A stretch of DNA of 64,000 nucleotides, from NCBI RefSeq assembly GCF_024609265.1, contig NZ_JANHMP010000001.1, positions 1 through 64,000 on the forward strand, in the 5' to 3' direction. Positions 24,769 through 32,324 of the stretch are shown one piece after another. Under the pieces are notes generated by a model. That model was not told the DNA's origin. It worked only from the letters and a program-made list of their open reading frames with translations, and did no database searches. The position numbers were made by a program, and so were the translations under genes. The stretch's first letter is position 1. The number at the start of each line of letters is the position of its first letter. Origin of the DNA: Geothrix campi (GTDB taxonomy: Bacteria > Acidobacteriota > Holophagae > Holophagales > Holophagaceae).

Positions 24769-25419
24769 GTTTGAGGAATTTGGTTGAGTTGGGGCAGTAC
24801 CCTTAATGTAATATCTCATACCCTTTCTGACGCCCTGTGATTGGAGATCATGATCAAGCATGGGTTGGACAACCATTTGAAGGATTTTGACGTCGGTACT
24901 CAACACCTGAGCGATTGTCGTCATCGTTAGGCCTGGAGATCGTCGTAGCAATTCCAAAATGGATGCTTTGCGTTCAGTGAGAAAGTCATCAATTGTGGAT
25001 GGTTTACGCTTTGGATAGCGCTGTTCGATTAGGACAGCCAATTTCGCTTGTAGCTCTGAGTACGATGAATACTGAATTCTATCTAGGCCACGAAGGTCAC
25101 TAGGAACCTCTGAAACTTCTGTTTTAGAAGGATCAATGGCGATGTACCATTGCTCACTGACAGCCATTGCAAAGCCGAGTTCTAGCGTAACATTCGGGTT
25201 CCATCCAGAAATGTCAAAGAATGAAAAATCCGAACCACGGATGTAGGTTTCGATTTTCTTCATGATGTGCATATTGGTGATTTTTTCGTCGGCAAAAATG
25301 AATGTCACCTCGTATTGCTTTTCCAATTCCTTAAACAATTTCCTGTAATCGTCCTTGGGATAGAGCCTATAGGAGTAAGCTACAAAAACTTGTTTGCGAT
25401 CAGATTTTAGCTCGCTCAA
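24763..25419 (-). CDS. TIR/nucleoside deoxyribosyltransferase-like protein with C-terminal winged helix
   Basis: A 218-residue protein. Residues 8-125 form a flavodoxin-like TIR/deoxyribosyltransferase-type domain: KQVFVAYSY, EVTFIFADEK, then FFDISGWNPNVTLELGFAMA, where Glu80 occupies the catalytic Glu position of NAD-processing TIR and NDT folds. Residues 145-205 look like a winged helix (RKASILELLRRSPGLTMTTI, VVQPMLDHDL). Translation starts at TTG (25419) with AGGAG seven bases upstream. Its stop is inside an attC-like site and an R'-type box precedes it, so it appears to be a single-gene cassette. It could be a second NAD-dependent sensor, a regulator or an independent defence gene. Confidence 0.75.
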   Translation of the reverse strand: MSELKSDRKQVFVAYSYRLYPKDDYRKLFKELEKQYEVTFIFADEKITNMHIMKKIETYIRGSDFSFFDISGWNPNVTLELGFAMAVSEQWYIAIDPSKTEVSEVPSDLRGLDRIQYSSYSELQAKLAVLIEQRYPKRKPSTIDDFLTERKASILELLRRSPGLTMTTIAQVLSTDVKILQMVVQPMLDHDLQSQGVRKGMRYYIKGTAPTQPNSSNI

Positions 25420-25442
25420 GTTCGACTCCTGAAATGTGAAAT

Positions 25443-25556
25443 GCCTAACTCAGTATTTCGCAAACCGCACGCCCAGACGGCAAGCAGTGTCTTTATTTGG
25501 ATTGTGGTGAGGAATTGCTGGATGGTGGAAATTCCGTGCTCATGCTGCCATTAGGC
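25443..25556 (-). other. Candidate attC/attI end upstream of the cassettes
   Basis: GTTAGGC (minus strand, 25449-25443) is identical to the R' box at 24716-24710 and sits just before the TTG-started gene. Upstream, at 25556-25550, is GCCTAAT, one base off an R'' box. GCACG and CGTGC inside the interval can pair. This 114-base stretch could therefore be the attC of a preceding, lost cassette. The R' box is convincing; the extent to 25556 is tentative. Confidence 0.4.
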
Positions 25557-25639
25557 TGGGCGGACTCTCGTCACAACCGGGCGAACGGGCCTGAATCGAC
25601 CCCCGAACGGTAATTGTGGGGTGACTGAAAAGGCTTTTT

Positions 25640-25842
25640 CGCCACCGATTTCAGTAATGACGGTGATAAAGCAGGGCAGGCCCCCGCCTGGGCCCCCCTT
25701 CGGCGGCTTCCGGCGGGGCCGGAAGTCACCCAGGGTCACCGCCGCCGCGCTTTCAAAGGGCGCGGCGACGGTGACCCTGGATGGAGCCCAGGCGGCGTGC
25801 TGCCAAGGCCCAATCACCGTGAATCACCGTTCATCAGTGGCT
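25640..25842. repeat. Large palindromic repeat element
   Basis: The left part CACCGATTTCAGTAATGACG is followed by GTGATAAAGCAGGGCAGG, and the right part ATCACCGTTCATCAGTGG closes the element. Inside, CAGGGTCACCG (25731-25741) pairs with CGGTGACCCTG (25769-25779). The same left-end GTGATAAxGCAGGGC and right-end ATCACCGTTCATCA strings recur at 28378-28452, so this is an expanded member of that family. No credible gene lies inside. Confidence 0.6.
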
Positions 25843-25998
25843 AATTGCTTTTGCCTGTCGACCCGCCTCCGTATCCATCGGTGGCTCCAACCATCCATCG
25901 CCTCGCGAGTCGCCCCTGGGTGGAGCCCAGGCTACGTGCTGCCAGGGTCCAATCCCCGTCCATCACCGTTCATCCCCGGCTGAATGCTTTTGCTTTTC
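25778..25998. repeat. Two direct copies of an ~82-base intergenic repeat
   Basis: Bases 25778-25859 and 25917-25998 align along their length: TGGxTGGAGCCCAGGC, then CGTGCTGCCA, CCAATCxCCGT, ATCACCGTTCATC and GGCTxAATGCTTTTGC are shared. A third copy of the right half is at 28417-28470, and the tail recurs at 27155-27215. I see nothing coding between the copies. Confidence 0.65.
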
Positions 25999-26009
25999 AA
26001 TCCGTGTCC

Positions 26010-26352
26010 ACCCGTGTTGATCCGTGGCAAAACGGCCTGTCTTCGGCCCGCTGCTCCGCTCCCGGGCTTCCAGCGTCGAATGGCCTTGTCTTGCCTGACT
26101 CTTTTCACTGTCACACTGCCGGCCGCTCGGCTCTGGGTCGGCTCCTGCTGAGCGTGCACGCTGGCTTTCTCAGGGTGCCTTGTGATCGAGAGCGCTGACC
26201 CGGCCGGCGAACACCCAAAACCCTTGCCGTGATGGTCACGGCCCCGGGCATTGACGACCTATGGTTCGTCAGTCAGTCGGCATGTTGCATTGAGATCGCT
26301 GGCGCCTATATTGAAAAAATCCGCATGCATATAGCGTGTGAGACTTATTTTC
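26010..26352. other. Non-coding spacer, nothing recognised
   Basis: Between the repeats and the cytochrome operator I see no supported gene, RNA or repeat. Short open frames here have no ribosome site and no family resemblance. The last 100 bases become AT-richer (CATATAGCG and TTGAAAAAATCC near 26310-26335), which may hold the promoter of the cytochrome gene, but I cannot assign clean -35/-10 boxes. Confidence 0.5.
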
Positions 26353-26368
26353 AATTGGTGAACCAATT
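26353..26368. promoter_or_regulatory. Palindromic operator candidate before cytochrome gene
   Basis: AATTGGT (26353-26359) and ACCAATT (26362-26368) form a perfect palindrome separated by GA, just upstream of the ribosome site of the cytochrome gene. The TTGGT-ACCAA form resembles operators of GntR/FadR-type repressors. No such regulator is encoded nearby. Confidence 0.45.
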
Positions 26369-26382
26369 CAGGGGAGAAAGTC

Positions 26383-26991
26383 ATGAACCAGGCTCCAAGC
26401 CTCACCTTCGCCTCACGCACCGGCCGCACGCTCGGGCGCTTCGCGCTGGCCATCGCCTTGGCGGTCGGCGTTGGGATTTGCGTGCCGGCCTCAGGCCAGG
26501 CCGGCGGCGAACAAAACGAGAGCGAGATTGCACACGGCTTCGCCATCGTTCCGCAGGGCGTGACGCTCAACCTGCAGGGCCGCAACCGTGCGCTGGTCGG
26601 ACTGGGCAGCTACATCGTGAACACGACCGGCTGCAATGACTGCCATACGCATCCCTCGTACCTGCCCGGCAACGACCCCTTTGCCGGTCAGCCGGAGCTC
26701 GTGAACAGCGCACAGTACTTGACGGGAGGTCGGCAGTTCGGGCCGTTCACCTCGCGCAACTTGACGCCGGATAGCACGGGGCGCCCAGCCGGCCTGAGCT
26801 TGAGCGAATTCATGAACCTGATGCGCACCGGCGTCGATCCGGATTGGACCCCGGCATCGGGTCGTCCACAAATCCTTCAGGTGATGCCGTGGCCGGTCTT
26901 CGGCAAGAAGACCGATCGCGAACTGACGGCCATCTACGAGTACCTGAGCGCGATCCCGTCGCTGCCCAACAACCCGAACCCGGGCCCGTGA
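26383..26991 (+). CDS. Exported c-type cytochrome (monoheme)
   Basis: A 202-residue periplasmic protein with a signal peptide (hydrophobic core about 20-36, cleavage near SGQA). One heme-c site is present, CNDCH (Cys84, Cys87, His88). LQVMPWPVFG further on provides a possible axial Met, and the tail LTAIYEYLSAIPS is the typical last helix of class-I cytochromes. GGGGAGA lies before the ATG. Composition differs somewhat from the neighbours and resembles proteobacterial usage, and it lies in a repeat-rich region beside the cassette island, so recent acquisition is possible. Electron partners are unknown. Confidence 0.85.
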   Translation: MNQAPSLTFASRTGRTLGRFALAIALAVGVGICVPASGQAGGEQNESEIAHGFAIVPQGVTLNLQGRNRALVGLGSYIVNTTGCNDCHTHPSYLPGNDPFAGQPELVNSAQYLTGGRQFGPFTSRNLTPDSTGRPAGLSLSEFMNLMRTGVDPDWTPASGRPQILQVMPWPVFGKKTDRELTAIYEYLSAIPSLPNNPNPGP

Positions 26992-27040
26992 GTGCGCTTC
27001 GCCGCGCCGGCCTTCGAGTCGGTGCCGCAGCGCCAGCTAA

Positions 27041-27092
27041 GAGTGCCTAACACACCCCTCGCGGCCTCGTCGGGGTTTTGTTAGGCACTCTA
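27041..27092 (+). terminator. Hairpin terminator after cytochrome gene
   Basis: AGAGTGCCTAAC (27041-27052) pairs perfectly with GTTAGGCACTCT (27081-27092), with CCCC and GGGG continuing the stem and GGGGTTTTG on the inner 3' side. It follows the cytochrome stop by about 50 bases. The GCCTAAC/GTTAGGC pair resembles attC outer boxes, but at 42 bases the site is too short and its pairing runs past the boxes, so I prefer a terminator. Confidence 0.6.
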
Positions 27093-27154
27093 AGGCTCGA
27101 CATTCGTGGCACATCGTTTGCCGGGTGACGATTGCGAAGTTGAAAACACGCCCT

Positions 27155-27215
27155 GTTGTTTTTGCTTTTCGATCGGCATCCCTCCGTGGCTCAAACCATC
27201 CTTGGTCTCCCGGTC
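27155..27215. repeat. Partial copy of the intergenic repeat tail
   Basis: TTTTTGCTTTTCGATCGGC followed by ATCCCTCCGTGGCTC and AAACCATCC parallels 25846-25900 (TTGCTTTTGCCTGTCGACC, CTCCGTATCC, GTGGCTCCAACCATCC). Only the tail is present, between the cytochrome terminator and the DUF2911 gene. Confidence 0.45.
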
Positions 27216-27296
27216 CACCCCCGGAATCGCACCGCTCACCCCAGCCTGCTTCCGGTTCCGAGGGGTTTCGGGGCAGGATGCTCGCGGAGGTGTTCC

Positions 27297-28325
27297 ATGC
27301 GTCCTATCGCTTTTGCCCTGCTCGCGGCCGCGCCCGTGCTCTTCGCCCAGGCGCCGCCCCTCATGCTGCCCGAGGCCAGTCCCCGGGCCCACGTCAGCCA
27401 GACGGTGGGGCTGACGGACATCGACGTGAGCTACCATCGGCCGGCGGTGAACGGCCGCAAGGTCTGGGGCGGGCTCGTGCCCTATGGCCAGGTCTGGCGG
27501 GCCGGGGCCAACGAGAACACCGTGGTGACCTTCTCCAGCCCCGTCCGTGTGGGCGGGACCACGCTGCCCGCCGGGCGCTACGGCCTCCACATGCTGCCCA
27601 CGGCCACGGAATGGACCGTGATCTTCAGCAGCCAGTCCCATGGCTGGGGCAGCTACAGCTACGACGCCAAGGAGGACGTGGCCCGCGTGCCGGTGACGCC
27701 CGTGGCTGCCGAGCCGACCGAGCGCCTCGTCTACACCTTCGACGATCCCAGCGAGCAGGGCGTCACCCTGTCGCTGCGCTGGGAGAAGCTGCGGGTGCCC
27801 ATTCCGGTGGCGGTGGATACCAAAGCCGTGGTGGTGCAGAGCCTGCGGGAGCAGCTGCGCGGCCTCCACCAGTTCTTCCCGGAGGCCTGGAGCGGCGCCG
27901 CGGGCTGGTGCGCCCGCAACGACGTGAACCTGGATGAGGCCATGACTTGGGTCGACCGCTCCCTCACCATGCGGGAGTCCTTCGCGGCCCTGCGCACCAA
28001 GGCCGCGCTGCTGGACAAGAAGGGCGACGCCAAGGGTGCCGAGGTCCTGCGGGAAAAGGCCCTGACGAAGGCCACGGAAGTGGAGGTCAACCAGCTCGGC
28101 TACACGCTGCTAAGCCAGAAGAAGGTGGATGAGGCCCTCACTCTCTTCCAACGGAACGTGAAGGATCACCCCGATTCCTGGAATGTCTACGACAGCCTCG
28201 CCGAGGCCTACGCCCTCAAAGGCGACAAGGCCCAGGCCGCCGCGAACTACCGCAAGGCCCTCGACAAGGTGAAGCAGGCGGACCAGCGCACCCGCATCCA
28301 GGGCGAGCTCGACAAGCTCAAGTAG
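27297..28325 (+). CDS. Exported DUF2911 protein with TPR-like tail
   Basis: A 342-residue protein with a signal peptide (MRPIAFALLAAAPVLFAQA). Residues about 25-170 carry the DUF2911 domain: VSYHRPAVNGRKVWGGLVPYG, WRAGANENT and PAGRYGLHMLP are its hallmark blocks. The C-terminal third contains TPR-like helices (ALTLFQRNVKDHPDSWNVYD, SLAEAYALKGDKAQAAANY). The domain is common in Acidobacteria and Bacteroidetes and has no established function. The start follows GGAGGTGTTCC. It stands alone between repeat copies. Confidence 0.9.
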   Translation: MRPIAFALLAAAPVLFAQAPPLMLPEASPRAHVSQTVGLTDIDVSYHRPAVNGRKVWGGLVPYGQVWRAGANENTVVTFSSPVRVGGTTLPAGRYGLHMLPTATEWTVIFSSQSHGWGSYSYDAKEDVARVPVTPVAAEPTERLVYTFDDPSEQGVTLSLRWEKLRVPIPVAVDTKAVVVQSLREQLRGLHQFFPEAWSGAAGWCARNDVNLDEAMTWVDRSLTMRESFAALRTKAALLDKKGDAKGAEVLREKALTKATEVEVNQLGYTLLSQKKVDEALTLFQRNVKDHPDSWNVYDSLAEAYALKGDKAQAAANYRKALDKVKQADQRTRIQGELDKLK

Positions 28326-28377
28326 CTCAGACGGGCGTTTGAGTCACCGGCGAAGGATTCCTGACAAGGATCTTTTG

Positions 28378-28452
28378 CCGGTGATGAACGGTGATAAGGC
28401 AGGGCTGGTACCCACTGGGGCCCAATCACTGTGGATCACCGTTCATCACCGG
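28378..28452. repeat. Palindromic intergenic repeat, 18-base perfect arms
   Basis: CCGGTGATGAACGGTGAT (28378-28395) and ATCACCGTTCATCACCGG (28435-28452) are perfect reverse complements with a 39-base loop containing CCCACTGGGG. GCTGAAGGCGCTTTTGCTTTT follows, as after the copies at 25846 and 25981. It lies after the DUF2911 gene and might also stop transcription, though no clean T-tract abuts the stem. Confidence 0.75.
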
Positions 28453-28600
28453 CTGAAGGCGCTTTTGCTTTTTGAACCCGCGTTCCGCCAGGACAGAGAT
28501 GCCTTGGCCGCCCCGAGGTAGTCGCCAAGATGCCTGAGTCCATACAGTCACCCAGGCCCGGTTCGCCCAGGCGTGGCGGACCTTCCTTGTCCGAAAGGCC

Positions 28601-28864
28601 TCAGTTGCCGGGCTTGCAGTCCTCGCAGGGCTTCATGCCGGCCTTCTTGGCCTCGGCCACGGACTTGAAGTCCACGCGGGTGCCGGCCTTCTCGATCTCC
28701 TTCACCCACTTGCAGTTGGCCTTGTGGTACAGCTTCGTATCCGAACAGCCGACGATGACTTCGGCCTTGGCCTTGTCCTCGGCCTTCGGGGTATCGCTCC
28801 GTCGGGCGGCCGCCAAGGGCAGGCTCATCAGGCAAGCCAGGACAGCGAACGAGAGTTTCCGCAT
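28601..28864 (-). CDS. Small exported Cys-rich protein, Ada-metal-site-like
   Basis: An 87-residue protein with a signal peptide (MRKLSFAVLACLMSLPLAA). The mature part has four cysteines in the pattern VGCSDTKLYHKANCKW and AGMKPCEDCKPG. That is the order seen in Ada-type zinc-binding domains (YHxxxC then PCxxC), here in an exported stand-alone form. Such proteins may sense or hold metal, but no role is established. It lies upstream, on the same strand, of nothing obvious and is separated from the LuxR regulator by 85 bases. Confidence 0.75.
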   Translation of the reverse strand: MRKLSFAVLACLMSLPLAAARRSDTPKAEDKAKAEVIVGCSDTKLYHKANCKWVKEIEKAGTRVDFKSVAEAKKAGMKPCEDCKPGN

Positions 28865-28949
28865 CGGACACCTCCCCAGGATGGGAATCCAGAGACTCAG
28901 TTTCGGTCCTGCGGAGGCTCGCGCCAGGGCCGCCGGTGGGTGCGGGTGC

Positions 28950-29510
28950 CTATCTCAGGGTGGCCACGACCTCGCCCCGGGAACCGGCGCCCAGCTTCTT
29001 CATGATGCTCTTGATGTGATCCTTGACCGTGTGCTCGGAGATGCAGAGCACCTCGGCGATCTTCTTGTTGGTGGAGCCCAGGCCGACGAGGTTCAACACG
29101 TCGGCTTCCCGCTTCGAAAGCTGGAAGGTGATCCGGGCCTTCTCCAGATCGATCAGGTGCTTCTCGACGATCCGTTCCATGAGGACCATGACGTGGGTGG
29201 GGGGCTCACTGCTGCCGGGGGTGCCCAGGGGAAGGGCCCGCAACGAGCAGGCGGGCAGCACCTCGGGGGAGAGCCCGGGGCAGGTCATGTCCAGGGGCCA
29301 GAGGTTGGTAGCATCGTTCCCCCCGCGCAGGACCTGCAGGCAGAGGTCGCGGATGCTCTCGGGGAGGGCCTCGGTGCCGTCTTCGGGTCCACGCAGGGTG
29401 GCCAGCAGATCCAGAGCCCGTTCGTTGGCGAACAGCATCCGGCCTGCGGCATCCACGACGAGAACTCCGGGGGCGGAGCGCTGGCGGACGATGTTTGAGA
29501 GACTGTTCAT
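28950..29510 (-). CDS. PAS/LuxR-type transcriptional regulator
   Basis: A 186-residue regulator. The N-terminal half (GVLVVDAAGRMLFANERALDLL) looks like a PAS domain. The C-terminus is a LuxR/GerE helix-turn-helix: LSKREADVLNLVGLGSTNKKI then AEVLCISEHTVKDHIKSIMKKLG. There is no receiver domain, so the signal is probably sensed directly by the PAS fold. It is divergent from the PilZ gene, about 100 bases away. Confidence 0.88.
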   Translation of the reverse strand: MNSLSNIVRQRSAPGVLVVDAAGRMLFANERALDLLATLRGPEDGTEALPESIRDLCLQVLRGGNDATNLWPLDMTCPGLSPEVLPACSLRALPLGTPGSSEPPTHVMVLMERIVEKHLIDLEKARITFQLSKREADVLNLVGLGSTNKKIAEVLCISEHTVKDHIKSIMKKLGAGSRGEVVATLR

Positions 29511-29611
29511 CTGGATGAAGAATAGGTCATTTGTCGAAAAGGATGGGATAAGAAAAAATCACCCTTTCGAGGGGATTGGCGGAGGGAGGCTGGGCCACTA
29601 AGCTTCGCAGC

Positions 29612-29911
29612 ATGGATACCCCATCGGAAAAGCGAGCCACCCCCCGGACGGTCCTTTATCAGGTCGTCCGCTTTGAACGTACGGCCGCGGAGCCCAGCCG
29701 GCCGGAAGACGATCCGACCCAGGGGATCGGGCGGGACATCAGCCCCGAGGGGGCGAGCCTGCTGACGGATTGCCCCCTGCATCAGGGGGAGGTCGTGAAG
29801 CTCCATGTCCCCATCGAATCCGAGCTCGCCAGCGTACCGGTCTTCTCCCAGGTGAAATGGACCCAGCGGACGCGGAACGGCTTCCGCGTGGGCCTGCAGT
29901 TCCTCGCCTAA
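29612..29911 (+). CDS. PilZ domain protein
   Basis: A 99-residue single-domain protein. EKRATPRTVLYQVVRF supplies the RxxxR motif (R-x-x-P-R form), and IGRDISPEGASLLTDCP supplies the DxSxxG motif of PilZ, together the c-di-GMP-binding signature. KWTQRTRNGFRVGLQFL closes the barrel. It is probably a cyclic-di-GMP receptor acting on motility or surface behaviour. ATG 29612 was chosen because the upstream extension adds no domain sequence. Confidence 0.87.
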   Translation: MDTPSEKRATPRTVLYQVVRFERTAAEPSRPEDDPTQGIGRDISPEGASLLTDCPLHQGEVVKLHVPIESELASVPVFSQVKWTQRTRNGFRVGLQFLA

Positions 29912-29975
29912 GGCGCCATCACCCGGACCTGGCATCGCCGGGGTTCTCCGTGCGGGCTCCTGCTAGGATCCCTGC

Positions 29976-30773
29976 ATGTCCTCCTTCGAGCGCCTGCAAG
30001 GTTTCAGGCTGGGACCACCGCTGGCGGCGGGGTTGCTGCTGGCGACCGCCTGTTCCCGGCCCCCGCGCCCTGTGCCTGCGCGCCCGGTAGCTCAGCCCGC
30101 GGTGGCGAAGGCGCTGCCGCGCCTGGGCTACACGTTGCAGGCCGGTGCCTTCGCGAAGGTGGAGAACGCGGCGCGGTTTTCGGAAACGCTCCAGGCCCAT
30201 GGGCTGGAGGCGGCCTACTACGCCTCGGGGGATGGCCTCTACCGCGTGCGCTTCGGGGACTTCGCCACGAAGGAGAAGGCCCGGAGCCGGGGCGAAGCCC
30301 TGAAGGCCGCGGGGACCATCGAGGCCTACTGGGTGGTGGCGCCGGATGGGTCGGCGCCAGGCGCCTCGGGCCCGCCCCGATTCCACCCGTCGGATGAGCG
30401 GGGCCTGCGGGCCAGCCTGGTGGATACGGCCAAGGGCTACCTCGGCGTGCCTTACCTCTTCGGCGGCACCACGGAACGGGGGTTTGACTGCAGCGGTCTC
30501 ACCGGGGCGGTGTATCGGCTGAACGGGCTGCGGTTGCCGCGGTCCTCGCAGGCGCAGTTCGAGGCGGGCAGTCCGGTGGAGCTGGAAGAGGCCAGGGCCG
30601 GGGACCTCCTCTTTTTCGCGACGAATGGCGGCAGCCGCGTGAGCCATGTGGGGCTGTACCTGGGGCAGGGGACCTTCATCCACGCGCCGCGCCCAGGGCA
30701 GGGCATCCGCCAGGATCGGCTTGCGGATCGCTACTACAGCCGGGCCTTCATCGGGGCGAGGAACTACCTGTAG
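29976..30773 (+). CDS. SPOR-NlpC/P60 lipoprotein, peptidoglycan endopeptidase
   Basis: A 265-residue cell-wall hydrolase. It begins with a lipoprotein-like leader (LLLATAC, Cys26). A SPOR domain spans about 50-120 (YTLQAGAFAKVENAARF, YRVRFGDF) and should bind denuded glycan strands at the septum. The NlpC/P60 domain spans about 142-265, with Cys172 (FDCSGLTGAVY), His224 (SHVGLYLG) and FIHAPRPGQG completing the active site. Such enzymes cleave gamma-D-Glu-meso-DAP bonds in stem peptides. It is a single gene, followed by an independent diiron gene. Confidence 0.92.
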   Translation: MSSFERLQGFRLGPPLAAGLLLATACSRPPRPVPARPVAQPAVAKALPRLGYTLQAGAFAKVENAARFSETLQAHGLEAAYYASGDGLYRVRFGDFATKEKARSRGEALKAAGTIEAYWVVAPDGSAPGASGPPRFHPSDERGLRASLVDTAKGYLGVPYLFGGTTERGFDCSGLTGAVYRLNGLRLPRSSQAQFEAGSPVELEEARAGDLLFFATNGGSRVSHVGLYLGQGTFIHAPRPGQGIRQDRLADRYYSRAFIGARNYL

Positions 30774-30870
30774 AAAAGCGGCCGGCGATTGACTGCGGTC
30801 GGTGCGAGACACATATTCCCCGAGGCTCTATCCGGAGCGCCCAAGGGACCTCGGCCCGGGAGGTGTTCGC

Positions 30871-31815
30871 ATGGCCCCCTATTCCTACGGGGAATGCCTG
30901 GAACGGTCCTACCGGGTCAACTGGAGGATCAGGGATGTGCTGGGAATGGGTGGGTTCGATCTGCGGCGTCCCTGGCTGCCCATGGAGCTCTCAGGCGCCG
31001 GTGGCATCTCCTGTCTGAATGCCGACGAGAAGCGCAAGCTGACCCACCTGGAAATGGGCGCCTACGCGCACCTGTTCCGCTACGTGGAGGCCTTCATCGC
31101 CCCCGAAATGCTGAGCCTGGCCCGGGACTCTGAACGGGTCAACAAGGAGGCCTTCGAGGCCCTCACGAACTTTGCGTCGGAAGAGGTCAAGCACATGCAT
31201 CTCTTCGACGAGGTTCGGAAGATGGTGGATGAGGCGGTGGGTTTTCCACTCGAGCTGTTGGAGGGCCAGAGCGTGGCCGCCAACGCCATCCTGGGCAGGC
31301 AGCGGGGAGCCGTGCTGTTGCTGACGGCAGCCATCGAATGGTTGACGCAGGATCACTTCCTCAGCGCGATGAAGCATTCGGCTGTGCTGGATCCCCTCAC
31401 CAGGGAGATCTTCCGGTGCCATTGGCTGGAGGAGGCCCAGCATGCGCGATTGGACCACCTCGAGGCGCTGCGGGCCTTCAAGGACATGTCCGAGGGCGAC
31501 CGGGACCAGGCCATCGAGGATCTGATCTGGCTGCTGGCCGCGCTGGATGGGCTCCTCCAGCAGCAGGTCGCCTGCGACATGACGAACCTGGGCCGGTACC
31601 TCGGCCGCGTCTTCACGCTGGGCGAGCGTCGGGACATCCGCCAGAGCCTGCTGAAGGCGAAGCGCCACTGTTTCATCGAGAGCGGGGCGAGCCATCCCAA
31701 CTTCCAGGAACTCATTCGGGCCGTGACGACTCCGGCCCAGCAGGCGGGGGTACGGCTGGCCGTGGACCTTCTGCTGCAGGAGAATCCCGTTCATCCGGTC
31801 AGGGGATTGAACTGA
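30871..31815 (+). CDS. AurF-like/ferritin-like diiron protein
   Basis: A 314-residue mostly helical protein. Two carboxylate/His motifs fit a four-helix diiron centre: SEEVKHMH (Glu104/105, His108) and WLEEAQHARLDHL (Glu187/188, His191), with Glu74 and Glu156 on the partner helices. Spacing resembles the AurF N-oxygenase/diiron family more than ferritin. The substrate is unknown and there is no biosynthetic cluster around it. The ATG at 30871 has GGGAGGTG nine bases upstream; an earlier in-frame start has no such site. Confidence 0.75.
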   Translation: MAPYSYGECLERSYRVNWRIRDVLGMGGFDLRRPWLPMELSGAGGISCLNADEKRKLTHLEMGAYAHLFRYVEAFIAPEMLSLARDSERVNKEAFEALTNFASEEVKHMHLFDEVRKMVDEAVGFPLELLEGQSVAANAILGRQRGAVLLLTAAIEWLTQDHFLSAMKHSAVLDPLTREIFRCHWLEEAQHARLDHLEALRAFKDMSEGDRDQAIEDLIWLLAALDGLLQQQVACDMTNLGRYLGRVFTLGERRDIRQSLLKAKRHCFIESGASHPNFQELIRAVTTPAQQAGVRLAVDLLLQENPVHPVRGLN

Positions 31816-31837
31816 ATTGCGAATGTTCGTCGATTTT

Positions 31838-31866
31838 TTGAAAATTGGCGGCGGAATCGGCATACA
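31838..31866 (+). promoter_or_regulatory. Putative sigma70 promoter of cold-shock gene
   Basis: TTGAAA (31838-31843), a 17-base spacer and CATACA (31861-31866) lie about 100 bases before the csp ATG. This would give a long 5' untranslated leader, as is common for cspA-type genes whose leader senses temperature. Confidence 0.5.
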
Positions 31867-31967
31867 CTGGAAATCGCCCGCCGGTCGTGCGGGTATCTAA
31901 AAGCGTTGCTGCCTCGCCTGGAAGGAACAATGCATCTACATCCAGGACGAAGAAAGCAGGTAGTCAA

Positions 31968-32171
31968 ATGGCTCAGGGAACCGTGAAGTGGTTCAACGCC
32001 GAAAAGGGTTTCGGATTCATCACCCCCGATGACGGTGGTGCGGATCTGTTCGTTCATCACTCCGCCATCGAGACCACGGGTTTCCGCACCCTGGACGAGA
32101 ATCAGCGCGTCAGCTTCAACGTAGGTCAGGGCCAGAAGGGCCCCCAGGCGACCAACGTCACCAAGATCTAG
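31968..32171 (+). CDS. cspA: Cold-shock protein (CspA family)
   Basis: A 67-residue single CSD barrel, nucleic-acid chaperone. [18 protein letters not shown] includes RNP1 (KGFGFI) and DLFVHHSAI includes RNP2, both with the RNA-binding aromatics. ATG 31968 gives the canonical start. It is flanked by a promoter with a long leader and a strong terminator, so it is monocistronic. Confidence 0.97.
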   Translation: MAQGTVKWFNAEKGFGFITPDDGGADLFVHHSAIETTGFRTLDENQRVSFNVGQGQKGPQATNVTKI

Positions 32172-32191
32172 ACCCTACTGTTCACCATGAA

Positions 32192-32219
32192 TCGGCCTCC
32201 TTCGGGAGGCCGATTTTTT
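32192..32219 (+). terminator. Rho-independent terminator of cspA
   Basis: TCGGCCTCC (32192-32200) and GGAGGCCGA (32205-32213) with a TTCG tetraloop, followed by six T. A textbook intrinsic terminator. Confidence 0.95.
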
Positions 32220-32324
32220 GGGTGCCCCCGGGATGTCGTGGCCGCCGGCTGGCCCCGTTGAGCATATTTCCTTGGCCCGAAAGGCTTCCGACCGTATTCT
32301 GGTCCCTTGCGCAAGGAGGAGCCC

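Noticed and set aside
27041-27092. GCCTAAC and GTTAGGC as an attC site after the cytochrome gene
   Set aside because: At 42 bases between outer boxes it is shorter than usual attC sites, and pairing continues beyond the boxes (AGAGT/ACTCT), with GGGGTTTT inside. A terminator explains it better.
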